From Paenibacillus radicis (ex Gao et al. 2016) (lineage in GTDB: Bacteria; Bacillota; Bacilli; Paenibacillales; Paenibacillaceae): a stretch of 49,431 nucleotides of DNA. The stretch's first letter is position 1. Each line of letters begins with the position of its first letter. Positions 1 to 10,588 of this stretch are shown here, piece by piece. The notes beneath the pieces were generated by a model, which searched no databases, was not told where the DNA came from, and saw only the letters and a list, made by a program, of their open reading frames with translations. The stretch spans positions 283,834 through 333,264 of the forward strand of contig NZ_BMHY01000002.1 in the NCBI RefSeq assembly GCF_014641555.1, given 5' to 3'. A program made the translations under genes and the position numbers.

Positions 1-2977
<2,977 letters not shown>

Positions 2978-2981
2978 TAAT

Positions 2982-3037
2982 GGAGGCTGATGCTTACCGG
3001 GGGGAGTTTGAACCCGGGGTGTCGGCCTTCTTTTTTT
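2982..3037 (+). terminator. Rho-independent terminator of the beta-galactosidase gene
   Basis: A long hairpin with an outer stem GGAGGCTGA/TCGGCCTTC and an inner stem CCGGG/CCCGG is followed by seven T residues. It begins four bases after the stop codon. Confidence 0.9.
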
Positions 3038-3052
3038 CTGGCGGAGAGGCCG

Positions 3053-3080
3053 TTTATTTCATTATGAATCATGCTACAAT
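3053..3080 (+). promoter_or_regulatory. Probable sigma-A promoter of the 3114 gene
   Basis: A good -10 box TACAAT (3075-3080) lies 16 bp downstream of a weak -35 TTTATT. The start codon is about 34 bases further on, with AAAGGCGGAG as ribosome-binding site. Confidence 0.45.
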
Positions 3081-3113
3081 GGTACATAACGATTAGAGAA
3101 AGGCGGAGATTAG

Positions 3114-4028
3114 ATGGCTTATCCATTTGCAATCGAACCTGCTGATTATACGGGATTTGAGAATGAGGCTGCCCAGATCAGCCAATGCAAAGAATGGGGC
3201 TTGCTCTCAGACAAAGCGACGAAGAGCAAAGTCTTTTTCTATAAAGGAAATGGCTTGAATGAGGCCGTCTCCATTATTGGCTATGTTGACAAATTAACCG
3301 CTGTTATTGAACTGGGTGATGGCGCTGTGCGTCATTGCATTCATCCTTCTTATTTGAAGGAGATGCAGGCGGCCAACTACAGCGGCGTGAAGGCGGCTGC
3401 AGCAACTGAGGCTGATGCTGGCGAAGACGGGGAAGCTGCAGAGTCAAATGAGGCTGCTGAGGCGGCAGCGCAGCCGGTGTCCGGCGGTGGCGATGGGGAG
3501 CAAGCAGATACTGCTGAGGTTGCCCAAGCAGGCGAAGCTGCGGCTGATGCGGCGGCGGAGTCTGTGAAGGCAGCTGACACTGCTGCTGGCGGCAGCGAGG
3601 AAGCGCCGGTGTCAGCGAAGTCTGACGCTGCAAGTGATGCGGACGAGCCTGCTGCGGAGGAAGCTGAGGTGAGAGCAGCGGCGAAGCCGAAAGCGCCGCC
3701 GAAGGCGAAGAAGGAGAAGGCGCCAAAGCTGGAGCTGCCTGAGGAGAAAGTCAAGCTGACGGCAATCGTGCAGGAATTCACGACCGTTCCGAACCATTTC
3801 TCCGATACGGATGACGAGGTTATCATTTATGAAGCAGTGGCGATTCTGGAGTCTTCGACGGATATCGGTCTGGCCTGGTCCAGTCATAGCGCGACCTTGA
3901 AGAAGCTGGAGTTGGAAGTTGGCGACAAGATTCAGTTTGATGCAAAAGTCGTAGCTAAGAAGCTGACGAAGCATCCGGTCCCTTACAAAATCAACAACCC
4001 GGCGAAAATTCAAAAGGTCGAAGAATAG
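3114..4028 (+). CDS. Hypothetical protein, two folded ends joined by a long Ala/Glu-rich linker
   Basis: This 304-residue protein is not one I recognise. Residues 1-85 look like a compact domain with an aromatic and acidic start (FAIEPADYTGFENEA). Residues about 86-200 are low complexity, dominated by Ala, Glu, Asp and Ser and turning Lys/Pro-rich at the end (KPKAPPKAKKEKAPK). Residues about 205-304 form a second domain with a beta-rich pattern (LTAIVQEFTTVP, DEVIIYEAVAIL, GDKIQFDAKVVAKKL) that could be a small OB-like barrel; this is a guess from strand pattern only. No signal peptide or membrane segment is seen, so it is probably cytoplasmic. It has its own promoter and terminator and is likely monocistronic. 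Confidence 0.8.
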   Translation: MAYPFAIEPADYTGFENEAAQISQCKEWGLLSDKATKSKVFFYKGNGLNEAVSIIGYVDKLTAVIELGDGAVRHCIHPSYLKEMQAANYSGVKAAAATEADAGEDGEAAESNEAAEAAAQPVSGGGDGEQADTAEVAQAGEAAADAAAESVKAADTAAGGSEEAPVSAKSDAASDADEPAAEEAEVRAAAKPKAPPKAKKEKAPKLELPEEKVKLTAIVQEFTTVPNHFSDTDDEVIIYEAVAILESSTDIGLAWSSHSATLKKLELEVGDKIQFDAKVVAKKLTKHPVPYKINNPAKIQKVEE

Positions 4029-4122
4029 CAGCGGGTATGCTGGAGCAGTGAGTGTGGTCCTGCCAAGGGGATGTCCCAAAAGGGGAAGTCCGAGTGAGAG
4101 AATCCCATAGTATGTGCAAAAG

Positions 4123-4164
4123 AACCTTCAAAACCACGAAGAAAGTGGATCTGAAGGTTTTTTT
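4123..4164 (+). terminator. Terminator of the 3114 gene
   Basis: Stem AACCTTCA / TGAAGGTT with an inner CCAC/GTGG pair, followed by a run of T. The same overall design recurs at 42179-42225 after an unrelated gene. The rest of 4029-4327 shows no convincing gene; the short open frames there are in poor context. Confidence 0.8.
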
Positions 4165-4327
4165 ATCGCACATATTACACAAAAAGTGGGGGCTATTTTT
4201 TTTGGAAACTGCTTTTGGGACGGCCTCTTTGTTGTTGAATTTGGGGTGGTACTGCCTGACATTATGTATCATAGCGATTTAGAAGCTGCTGTTTTGAATG
4301 GTATTGCTTGAAAGGAGGCAATGAAGT

Positions 4328-4813
4328 CTAGTGTATTCTTAGGCCTTCTTTATTGTGTACCCTAATCGTTATATCGCTTATGGCTTCGTCACTTAGTAAA
4401 TAGTTCAAATCCTGTTCGGACATCGCTGGGGAGCGGAGCACGGTTGCATTCGACACAATTTTCTATGAGGTTGGTCCGCTTTCCAGCAAGGTGTAGTCCT
4501 TCGTATACCCAGATTCATTAACCCCGAGAATCTCGGCTGTTTTACCTGTATAATGCAGTCTAATTTCTAGCTCATGGAGCTGCTCTGCCGGTACGTGCTC
4601 GACCAAGGCGGTAATGTCGTACTGAACACCTTTATAGGGCTGGCCATCTTCCTCGAAGGAGGTTAATCTAGCCTGAATGTTTTGGACGGTGAAGGATTGA
4701 GGTTTAACTTCATTGATGGTTTCAACCGTTGTTTCAGCCGGTTGACCGACAGTACAGCCTGCGAGCAACGCAGAAGTAAGAAGAAAAATAGCTGCTGCTT
4801 TAGAAAAGTACAT
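4328..4813 (-). CDS. Lipoprotein gene with an in-frame amber stop (annotated product would end at 4463)
   Basis: The product begins with a lipoprotein signal peptide (FLLTSALLAGC, lipid-modified Cys about residue 20) and continues as a small beta-rich extracytoplasmic domain. Translation stops at a TAG at 4463-4465 after 116 residues. The same frame then stays open for 43 more codons with protein-like sequence (SPAMSEQDLNYLLSD, then ISDITIRVHNKEGL) before a TAG at 4328-4330. A sense codon at 4463-4465 would give a roughly 160-residue protein. So this may be a recent nonsense mutation, a sequencing error or a readthrough gene; which one cannot be told here. A ribosome-binding site (GGAAGTG) precedes the ATG. 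The family is unknown to me. Confidence 0.7.
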
Positions 4814-4913
4814 GTTGCACTTCCTTTCCTAGTGTTGGTGATCTGTGAAGGAGTGGATGCTATGCGGGCGCTGCAAGGTTTATATAGGCGATATTTGCGG
4901 GTCACGGCGGGCA

Positions 4914-5120
4914 TTAACGAATCAGCTTCGCAATATTGCGAACTGAACTTCGCTAACGTAACTACTTTCTGTTCAGAGTCGGGCATTAGCGAACTGAATT
5001 TCGCTGTTGGAGAACCTAGGTTCACGAGTAACGAAGCTTGGTTCGTTAATTGAAACGGTGACTGCCGTATGCAGCTAAAGAGCGAACCCAGGTTCACTAT
5101 TTAGCGAAGCAGCTTCGTTG
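4914..5120. repeat. Palindromic repeat array, block I (GCGAA-N6-TTCGC family)
   Basis: About seven imperfect 15-18 bp palindromes, for example GCGAACTGAACTTCGC, GAGAACCTAGGTTCAC and GCGAACCCAGGTTCAC, are separated mostly by short AT-rich linkers. The block lies in the 539-bp gap between the lipoprotein gene and the 5353 gene, both on the minus strand. The rest of the gap (5121-5288) holds no supported gene. Confidence 0.85.
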
Positions 5121-5288
5121 CTGCTGTTGGATGGAGATGGATTCTGGAGGTGTTTTACATAATTATACATTGTCAAAGCGAGTGTAACCATCTTTACTCA
5201 GCCGCATGGCTGTACAATGATGAGCGCTGATCCAATTTGGTCAAGGCTGCCCGCAACTCTCTCTTGTCAACCACATAACCACATGAAA

Positions 5289-5343
5289 TAGCAAAAAGAC
5301 CGTCCCACGTTTCCTAATTAGGAAAAGGGGCAGTCTCTTTTGC
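5289..5343. terminator. Terminator of the 5353 gene (bidirectional shape)
   Basis: The arms GCAAAAAGAC and GTCTCTTTTGC, with an inner CCC/GGG segment and the palindrome TTCCTAATTAGGAA at the tip, form a long hairpin with T-rich sequence on either strand. It ends ten bases short of the stop codon of the minus-strand gene. Confidence 0.8.
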
Positions 5344-5352
5344 GGGCTTCTG

Positions 5353-5751
5353 CTAGTTTTCACCGGGCGATCCGGCTAGCTGCAGCTGGTGGTATTGTTT
5401 TTGAATAGCTAGTTGGTTTAGTGCCAGCTCGTTTAAGTAGGTTTGGATATTGGACTCCAGTTTATGGATGATTTGAAGCTTCATGTCGTGGATATGGTCT
5501 TCTCGGCAAAAGACGGAGCAAGAGAGGAAGCCATGTGCAAAATGTTTGCTTTCTTCGCAAATGGTGTTTAGCTTCTCCTTGTAGAGCCGTTTGACGGCCC
5601 CGGTCTCCGGTTTAATCTCATAATACCGATTTGTCTCAATCAACAGTTTCCACTTGCCTATTCTGAAGAGGAGCTCTCCGTTATTCAAATCGCCGGTTAC
5701 TTTGCAGAATGTCGTTGCCTTCGTCATGTTGTCCGCAATCCTCTCGTTCAT
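5353..5751 (-). CDS. Hypothetical protein, 132 aa
   Basis: I do not recognise this family. The first half looks like a small alpha/beta domain (LFRIGKWKLLIETNRYYEI). The second half is helical and rich in Leu, Gln and His, probably a coiled coil (KLESNIQTYLNELALNQLAIQ). Cys residues at about 17, 65, 78 and 82 are spaced in a way that could bind metal, but this is speculative. The first ATG has no clear ribosome-binding site; a second in-frame ATG eight codons later (MTKATTF) has AGAGGA 12 bases upstream, so the start is uncertain. The upstream region carries a TATAAT box and a 25-bp palindrome. Confidence 0.7.
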   Translation of the reverse strand: MNERIADNMTKATTFCKVTGDLNNGELLFRIGKWKLLIETNRYYEIKPETGAVKRLYKEKLNTICEESKHFAHGFLSCSVFCREDHIHDMKLQIIHKLESNIQTYLNELALNQLAIQKQYHQLQLAGSPGEN

Positions 5752-5772
5752 TCATGCATGTCACGCTAATTA

Positions 5773-5809
5773 ATCCACGATGACGATCATGGTGGATATG
5801 GAAATTATA
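5773..5809 (-). promoter_or_regulatory. Promoter -10 with adjacent 25-bp palindrome upstream of the 5353 gene
   Basis: On the minus strand a perfect TATAAT (5809-5804) is followed by a near-perfect palindrome at 5773-5797. Its arms read ATCCAC-c-ATGA and TCAT-c-GTGGAT around a 3-base centre. The palindrome sits at about +1 to +25, where a repressor would block transcription or an RNA hairpin would form. No good -35 box is visible. Confidence 0.5.
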
Positions 5810-5846
5810 GCATAAAATGCGACTTAGAAACTATGAATAATATGTG

Positions 5847-5872
5847 AAAAATAATTCTTAAGAACTATTTTT
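5847..5872. promoter_or_regulatory. 26-bp palindrome upstream of the permease pair, probable operator
   Basis: Twelve of the thirteen base pairs around the centre CTTAAG are symmetric, with only 5854/5865 mismatched; the half-site reads AAAAATAATTCTT. It lies about 110 bp upstream of the permease start. It does not match the Bacillus Fur, Zur or PerR boxes as I know them. The regulator is unknown. Confidence 0.5.
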
Positions 5873-5980
5873 ATATAGGAGTGATTGCAGTGTGAATTGC
5901 TGTACTAGCGAATCATTTGAACATGTTTCATAATAGGGAATGCGCTAGATTACGAGTGTAAAGTCGACGGAGGCATGACG

Positions 5981-6907
5981 GTGAAAACGATACTACAGTT
6001 GAACACGATTTTTTTGAGCATGATTATGGAGGCTATTCCATTCGTGCTGTTAGGCGTCTTGATCTCCGGCTTTATTCAAATTTTTTTAACCGAAAAATGG
6101 ATCGCCCGCATGATGCCGAAAAATCGTTTTCTGGCGTCTTTGTTCGGCTGCGGAATCGGGATTTTATTCCCGGCCTGTGAGTGCGGGATCGTTCCTATAA
6201 CGAGAAGACTGTTGAAAAAAGGAGTGCCGCTGAACGCAGGCGTTGGCTTCATGCTGACAGGTCCGATCATTAATCCCATTGTATTGTTCTCTACCTATAT
6301 CGCTTTCGGAAATGACTGGAAAATGGTTGGCATCCGGGCAGGAATGGCTATCGCAGTCGCTTTGGCCGTTTCGATTATTGTAGGCTTTCTGTTTCCCGTT
6401 TTGCCGCTGCGCCAATCTGTTGCAGAGCAGCAGGCTGCAGCCGCGCTTGCCGTCTCAGATATCCAGTCAATGACGGTGGACCCTCCAAAGCCTTCTTTAA
6501 AGCATCAACTGATGGATGTGCTTAGCCACAGTGTGGAGGAATTTTTCTCAGTCGGAAAATATCTCGTCTTAGGCGCTTTTATTGCCGCATGCATGCAGAC
6601 CTTTATTCCGACCTCAACGCTGCTTCATTTGGGCAGCAATCCGCTGACGGCTTCCTTGATTATGATCGGGCTCGCTTTTACGATGTCCTTATGCTCGGAG
6701 GCAGATGCGTTTATCGCTTCATCCTTCCGCAGCACATTTTCGACAGGCGCGCTGTCGGCCTTTCTCGTCTATGGCCCGATGATCGACATTAAAAATACGA
6801 TTATGCTTCTCGCGTCGTTTAAAGGGAAATTCGTAGTGGTGCTTATCGCTTTGGTGACGCTGTTTACCTTGGCCGGATCATTGGTGGTAGGGAGGTTGTT
6901 CGGATGA
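5981..6907 (+). CDS. Permease, UPF0718/DUF318 family (YcgR-like)
   Basis: An integral membrane protein with about eight hydrophobic segments in two halves. Each half has a family-type polar motif inside the membrane region: FPACECGIVPITRRLLKKG in the first, and SLCSEADAFIASSF followed by YGPMIDIKN in the second. The transported substrate of this family is not established to my knowledge; metal-related roles have been suggested. The GTG at 5981 is preferred because GGAGG lies seven bases upstream; an in-frame ATG at 5975 is only one base from that site. It overlaps the next gene by ATGA, so the two are translationally coupled and probably form one complex. Confidence 0.85.
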   Translation: MKTILQLNTIFLSMIMEAIPFVLLGVLISGFIQIFLTEKWIARMMPKNRFLASLFGCGIGILFPACECGIVPITRRLLKKGVPLNAGVGFMLTGPIINPIVLFSTYIAFGNDWKMVGIRAGMAIAVALAVSIIVGFLFPVLPLRQSVAEQQAAAALAVSDIQSMTVDPPKPSLKHQLMDVLSHSVEEFFSVGKYLVLGAFIAACMQTFIPTSTLLHLGSNPLTASLIMIGLAFTMSLCSEADAFIASSFRSTFSTGALSAFLVYGPMIDIKNTIMLLASFKGKFVVVLIALVTLFTLAGSLVVGRLFG

Positions 6908-7905
6908 CACGTCTTTATATTTTGATCGGATTTATACTGATGTTCGCCCTGATGCATAGCAGCGGCGACTTGAACAAATACATTAATATGAAATACGCGT
7001 ATCTCTCTATTAGCGCGATTGTTTTGCTCGCCGTGCTCGCCATTGTCGAGTTTGTCCGAATCTACCAAAAGGAGGGGGCGGAAAAGGCGAGGGCGGAGGC
7101 TGCTGCCGCTGCTCATGCTAAGGAGCATAGTGACGAGCCAGGCCATGCAAGCAGTCACGGTGATGATCATATCCATGATGATCATGCCCATGGTCATGAT
7201 CATCCCCTTCACGATCACCAGCACGAGCACGATCCCCATCATCATCATCATGATGGGGATGACAGTCATTTTGGCCATTCGCATGAGCCCTCCTCCAGAT
7301 GGAAGCGGGTCGTCGGCTATTTTATTTTAATCGTGCCCATCCTTACGGGTATTTTCCTCCCGGTGCAAACGCTCGATTCCAGCTTTGTGAAGGCGAAGGG
7401 GTTCTCTTTTCCAACCTTTGAGGAAGCGGAAAATAATCCAGGACAGCATCAATTTCTGAAGCCGGATTCCAGCGTGTTTTACGGTAAGGAAGGATATGAG
7501 AGCCTGAAGAAGAAAGAGCTGTCTGAGTTTGCAGGCATGCGGCAAATCGAGTTGACTGACAGCAATTATTTGAAGGGTATGGAGGCGCTGTACAACAATC
7601 CGGGGCAGTTTATGGGGGCGTCCATTAGCTTTGACGGTTTTGCCTACAAGGGTGAGCAGGTAGATGGCAATCATTTCTTTGTATTTCGCTTCGGCTTCAT
7701 TCATTGCGTGGCAGATTCCGGTGTATTCGGCATGCTGGTCGATTTTCCGAAAAACACGGATTTGAACGATAATGATTGGATTAACGTAACCGGCAAGCTT
7801 ACTTGGGAGTTCTACCAGCCCTTTAAACAGACCATTCCAGTGCTGCAGGTGACGTCATGGAAGCCGATTTCTGCACCGAAAGATCCTTATGTTTATCGGT
7901 TATAA
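6904..7905 (+). CDS. TIGR03943-family permease partner (YcgQ-like) with His-rich loop
   Basis: This 333-residue protein pairs with the UPF0718 permease, as in other Bacillota. It has an N-terminal membrane segment, a second about residues 34-52 and a third about 137-155, then an extracytoplasmic beta-rich C-terminal domain (about 200-333, ending in a WISFDGF/VTGKLTWEF-like OB pattern). Between the second and third membrane segments, residues 71-127 hold 22 His with many Asp and Glu, including five His in a row at 112-116. Such a loop would bind Zn, Ni, Co or Cu ions. This supports, but does not prove, a metal-transport or metal-buffering role for the pair. Confidence 0.85.
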   Translation: MTRLYILIGFILMFALMHSSGDLNKYINMKYAYLSISAIVLLAVLAIVEFVRIYQKEGAEKARAEAAAAAHAKEHSDEPGHASSHGDDHIHDDHAHGHDHPLHDHQHEHDPHHHHHDGDDSHFGHSHEPSSRWKRVVGYFILIVPILTGIFLPVQTLDSSFVKAKGFSFPTFEEAENNPGQHQFLKPDSSVFYGKEGYESLKKKELSEFAGMRQIELTDSNYLKGMEALYNNPGQFMGASISFDGFAYKGEQVDGNHFFVFRFGFIHCVADSGVFGMLVDFPKNTDLNDNDWINVTGKLTWEFYQPFKQTIPVLQVTSWKPISAPKDPYVYRL

Positions 7906-7924
7906 TTATTTTTGAGCAATTGGG

Positions 7925-7953
7925 TTGCAATTCGTCGGCGTCTAGCCGATAGT
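7925..7953 (+). promoter_or_regulatory. Probable sigma-A promoter of the fructokinase gene
   Basis: TTGCAA (7925-7930), 17-bp spacer, GATAGT (7948-7953). The spacer contains the inverted repeat TCGGC-N5-GCCGA (7935-7949), a possible operator. There is no terminator between this gene and the permease pair, so some readthrough is possible. Confidence 0.45.
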
Positions 7954-7985
7954 AGAGTTATTACTATGAAGGAGTTGACTTACAA

Positions 7986-8864
7986 GTGCGTATTGGAGCG
8001 ATTGAAGCAGGCGGGACGAAGTTCGTCTGCGGCATCGGCAATGAAGAAGGCGTTATTGAGGATCGCGTAAGCTTTCCGACGGAAAATCCGGAGAGCACGA
8101 TGGCAAATGTCATCGCATATTTCGAGGGCAAGGGAGTCGAGGCAATCGGGATCGGCACGTTTGGCCCCATTGATATTGATAAAGCAAGTCCTACTTACGG
8201 TCATGTGACGACGACACCAAAGCCGGGCTGGTCGGGCTTTGATTTTCTAGGAACGATGAAGCGTAATTTCGATGTTCCTTTTGGCTGGGATACCGATGTG
8301 AACGCCGCCGCTTTCGGCGAAGCAACATGGGGTGCCGCTAAAGGGCTCGACAGCTGCGTTTATTATACGGTTGGTACGGGTATCGGAGTAGGCGTATACA
8401 GTGAAGGTAAACTGGTTCACGGTCTTGTACATCCGGAAGGCGGTCACGTATTGACGCGTCGCCATGCTGATGACGACTATGAAGGCTTCTGTCCTTACCA
8501 TGGCGATTGCCTGGAGGGGATGGCTGCTGGTCCAGCACTGGAGAAGCGCTGGAAAGTGAAGGGCAGCGAATTGGCGGTTGACCATCCGGCATGGGCGCTG
8601 GAAGCTTATTATCTTGGACAAGCAGTCAGCAACGTTATTCTGATGCTTTCTCCGAAAAAAGTAATTCTCGGCGGCGGCGTTATGCATCAATTGCAGCTGT
8701 TCCCGATGATTCGCGAAGAAGTGCGCAAGCAGCTTAATGGCTACGTAAGTGCTAAAGAGATCGTAAGCGGTCTCGACAGCTTTATCGTACCTCCAGGTCT
8801 TGGCGACAACGCCGGCCTTAGCGGTTCGCTCGCGCTTGGCTTGGACGCGCTTAAAGGCAAATAA
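7986..8864 (+). CDS. ROK-family fructokinase
   Basis: An ATP-dependent sugar kinase, most likely fructose to fructose-6-phosphate. The N-terminal phosphate loop is GAIEAGGTKF (residues 4-13). The second glycine-rich ATP motif is YYTVGTGIGVGVY, preceded by the catalytic region DTDVNAAAFGE. The structural zinc site of bacterial fructokinases (ScrK, GmuE/YdhR) is intact as H160, C169, H172 and C175 in HADDDYEGFCPYHGDC. The 292-residue length is normal. The start is a GTG with AAGGAG eleven bases upstream. A clear terminator follows, so it is probably monocistronic. Substrate preference within ROK kinases is inferred from the zinc motif and overall resemblance. Confidence 0.9.
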   Translation: MRIGAIEAGGTKFVCGIGNEEGVIEDRVSFPTENPESTMANVIAYFEGKGVEAIGIGTFGPIDIDKASPTYGHVTTTPKPGWSGFDFLGTMKRNFDVPFGWDTDVNAAAFGEATWGAAKGLDSCVYYTVGTGIGVGVYSEGKLVHGLVHPEGGHVLTRRHADDDYEGFCPYHGDCLEGMAAGPALEKRWKVKGSELAVDHPAWALEAYYLGQAVSNVILMLSPKKVILGGGVMHQLQLFPMIREEVRKQLNGYVSAKEIVSGLDSFIVPPGLGDNAGLSGSLALGLDALKGK

Positions 8865-8877
8865 GCAGTATGAATAA

Positions 8878-8917
8878 GAGGCGGTGCAGGGATTAATCCT
8901 GCGCCGTCTCTTTTTTT
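8878..8917 (+). terminator. Terminator of the fructokinase gene
   Basis: Hairpin GAGGCGGTGCAGG / CCTGCGCCGTCTC with loop GATTAAT, followed by seven T residues. Confidence 0.9.
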
Positions 8918-9000
8918 GGATATGGAGTATGGAGGTGCTTCACATCGTACGGCGTTAGATCGTAAGGGAGAGCACCCAGAGGATATGGCTGGATTTGAGG

Positions 9001-9201
9001 TTAAGACCCTCGGAGGGTCTTAACGCGCTAAAGTGAATGAATAATTAAGTGGATAAGACCCTGAGAGGGCCTTAAGGCAGCTGAAAAACCTGCGAAAATG
9101 CGGTCAAGAGTATGATTGGAGACAGTTAAGACCTTTTGAGGGTCTTAAGGTGAAGATACGTCACTATAATTAGATAGATAAGACCCTGCGAGGGTCTTAT
9201 C
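9001..9201. repeat. Four dispersed hairpins with arms TAAGACCCT/AGGGTCTTA
   Basis: Copies lie at 9001-9023, 9054-9075, 9126-9148 and 9177-9201, spaced 53, 72 and about 52 bp. Arms are 9-11 bp with a 3-base loop (CGG, GAG, TTG, GCG). The first and fourth are perfect; the others have one wobble or mismatch. The sequence between copies is unrelated, so these are independent units and not a tandem duplication. None has a T-run. They occupy part of the 653-bp gene-free gap 8865-9517. Confidence 0.85.
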
Positions 9202-9294
9202 ATGCTGGTTGGTCTTTAAGAAGATAGTTCCAAATCGCCGCAATTAAATATCCAGATGATCACACGCCCGCTCGAAATAAATATTCGACAGTAA

Positions 9295-9347
9295 GACACT
9301 GCAACGTAAAAAAGGACCCCGGAGGGTCTTTTTTACGTTGCAGTGTC
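9295..9347. terminator. Long inverted repeat resembling a bidirectional terminator, with the same GACCC core
   Basis: Arms ACACTGCAACGTAAAAAAG and its complement (one bulged base) enclose GGACCCCGGAGGGTC. The A6/T6 tracts inside the stem give T-rich sequence on both strands. The tip matches the core of the four hairpins upstream, so it probably belongs to the same family with extended arms. Confidence 0.75.
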
Positions 9348-9442
9348 ACCAAGACAGCGGCACCAAGCATCTATCTCCATCTAATATAGAATTTTTCAAT
9401 GGATTATAGAATAGTATTATAATAGGAATTGTAAGATTTTAA

Positions 9443-9471
9443 TTGCCCCAGGTAACCGGGCGTGCTAGAAT
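9443..9471 (+). promoter_or_regulatory. Probable sigma-A promoter of the 9518 gene
   Basis: TTGCCC (9443-9448), 17-bp spacer, TAGAAT (9466-9471), about 46 bp before the start codon. Confidence 0.5.
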
Positions 9472-9517
9472 AGTTCAAATTAATGGAAAAGCATAAGGAA
9501 ACGGAGCTGAAGGTCAT

Positions 9518-10588
9518 ATGAAATTCGCATTGTTCAGCATTATGATGAACGTCCCTAACGCGGTTAGCGGGGAGACACTGACTTCACAGCAAAAATTTCA
9601 AAATATATTAAAGCAAGCGGCATTAGCCGAAGAGGTTGGCTTTGAGGCATACGGGGTGGGAGAACGGCATGGCGAGCCGTTTTTGTCTTCCTCGCCTCCC
9701 GTTGTATTGGCCGCAATAGCTGCCCGAACTTCCAAAATCCGCTTGCTGACGACGGTTACGGTACTAAGTATACTCGACCCGGTAAGGGTCGCTGAAGATT
9801 ATGCAACGCTGGACCATCTTTCCGAAGGAAGACTGGAGCTGATTATTGGCAAGGGCAATGATCCCCGCCACTATCCGCTCTTTGGCATCAAGGAGGAGGA
9901 ACAATGGGAATCGCTTGCCGAACGGTATGCCCTTCTCAAGCAGCTGTGGAATGAGGAGAACGTGACCTGGCAAGGGAAATACCGGCCTGCGCTTGAGGGT
10001 GTGACGACTTATCCAAGGCCGTATCAAGTCTCTATTCCAGTCTGGCACGGAAGCGCCTCGAGCACCAATTCCACCGAGCTGGCGGCGAAATATGGCGAGC
10101 CGTTGTTCTCCTCGAATACGTTTCACCCGCAAGCAAAGTATAAAGCGTTAATCGATCACTACCGGGAACGTCTGGCCTACTACGGACATGATCCGAAAAA
10201 AGCCATTGTCGGCTCAGGAGCGGGCAGCCTTTATTTGGCTAATACCCGTGAAGAGGCGATCAGCCGCTTCCGTCCTTACTATGATGCGTTTCAAGGTACG
10301 GGCGCGGCGCTTCACAACAATTCTCCATTTACCGGGCTTGAAGACAGCATCGAAAACGGGCCTACGCTGGTAGGCAGTCCCGACAGCGTCATCGAGAAAA
10401 TTTTGAATTATTACGAAGCGTTCGGCAATCAAGTGCTAAGCATTTCAGTCGACGGATTGACCGAAGCTGAGCAGCGTGAGCAAGTGCAGCGTTTTGCGGA
10501 CGAGGTTGCTCCAGTGCTTAGAAGAGAAATCCCGAGCGACGTATGGGAAACTGTTAAGCCGACCTCATCCGCCTCTCTCGCGATTTAA
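9518..10588 (+). CDS. LLM-class (luciferase-like) flavin-dependent oxidoreductase
   Basis: A TIM-barrel enzyme of the bacterial luciferase superfamily, expected to use reduced FMN or F420 with oxygen or another acceptor. Family features are the N-terminal strand MKFALFSIMMN, the AEEVGFEAYGVGERHG segment with the conserved acidic/His pair, RTSKIRLLTTVTVLSILDPVRVAEDYATLDHLSEGR and the C-terminal GSPDSVIEKIL phosphate-site region. The 356-residue length is typical. The substrate cannot be inferred. Its 3' end overlaps the convergent MFS gene by four bases, so transcription of the two genes collides with no room for a terminator. Confidence 0.9.
   Translation: MKFALFSIMMNVPNAVSGETLTSQQKFQNILKQAALAEEVGFEAYGVGERHGEPFLSSSPPVVLAAIAARTSKIRLLTTVTVLSILDPVRVAEDYATLDHLSEGRLELIIGKGNDPRHYPLFGIKEEEQWESLAERYALLKQLWNEENVTWQGKYRPALEGVTTYPRPYQVSIPVWHGSASSTNSTELAAKYGEPLFSSNTFHPQAKYKALIDHYRERLAYYGHDPKKAIVGSGAGSLYLANTREEAISRFRPYYDAFQGTGAALHNNSPFTGLEDSIENGPTLVGSPDSVIEKILNYYEAFGNQVLSISVDGLTEAEQREQVQRFADEVAPVLRREIPSDVWETVKPTSSASLAI

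Noticed and set aside
3304..3826. Long antisense frames opposite the Ala/Glu linker
   Set aside because: They result from the repetitive GCN/GAN codons of the sense gene; composition (Gln/Pro/Leu or Ser/Ala only) is not that of a real protein.
4052..4311. Overlapping short open frames after the 3114 gene
   Set aside because: They run through the terminator and show no conserved pattern or suitable start context.
5194..5313. Possible transposase remnant on the minus strand (39 open codons, GYVVDKRELRAAL)
   Set aside because: Protein-like to the eye, but too short, without a start codon or terminal repeats, and partly inside a terminator.
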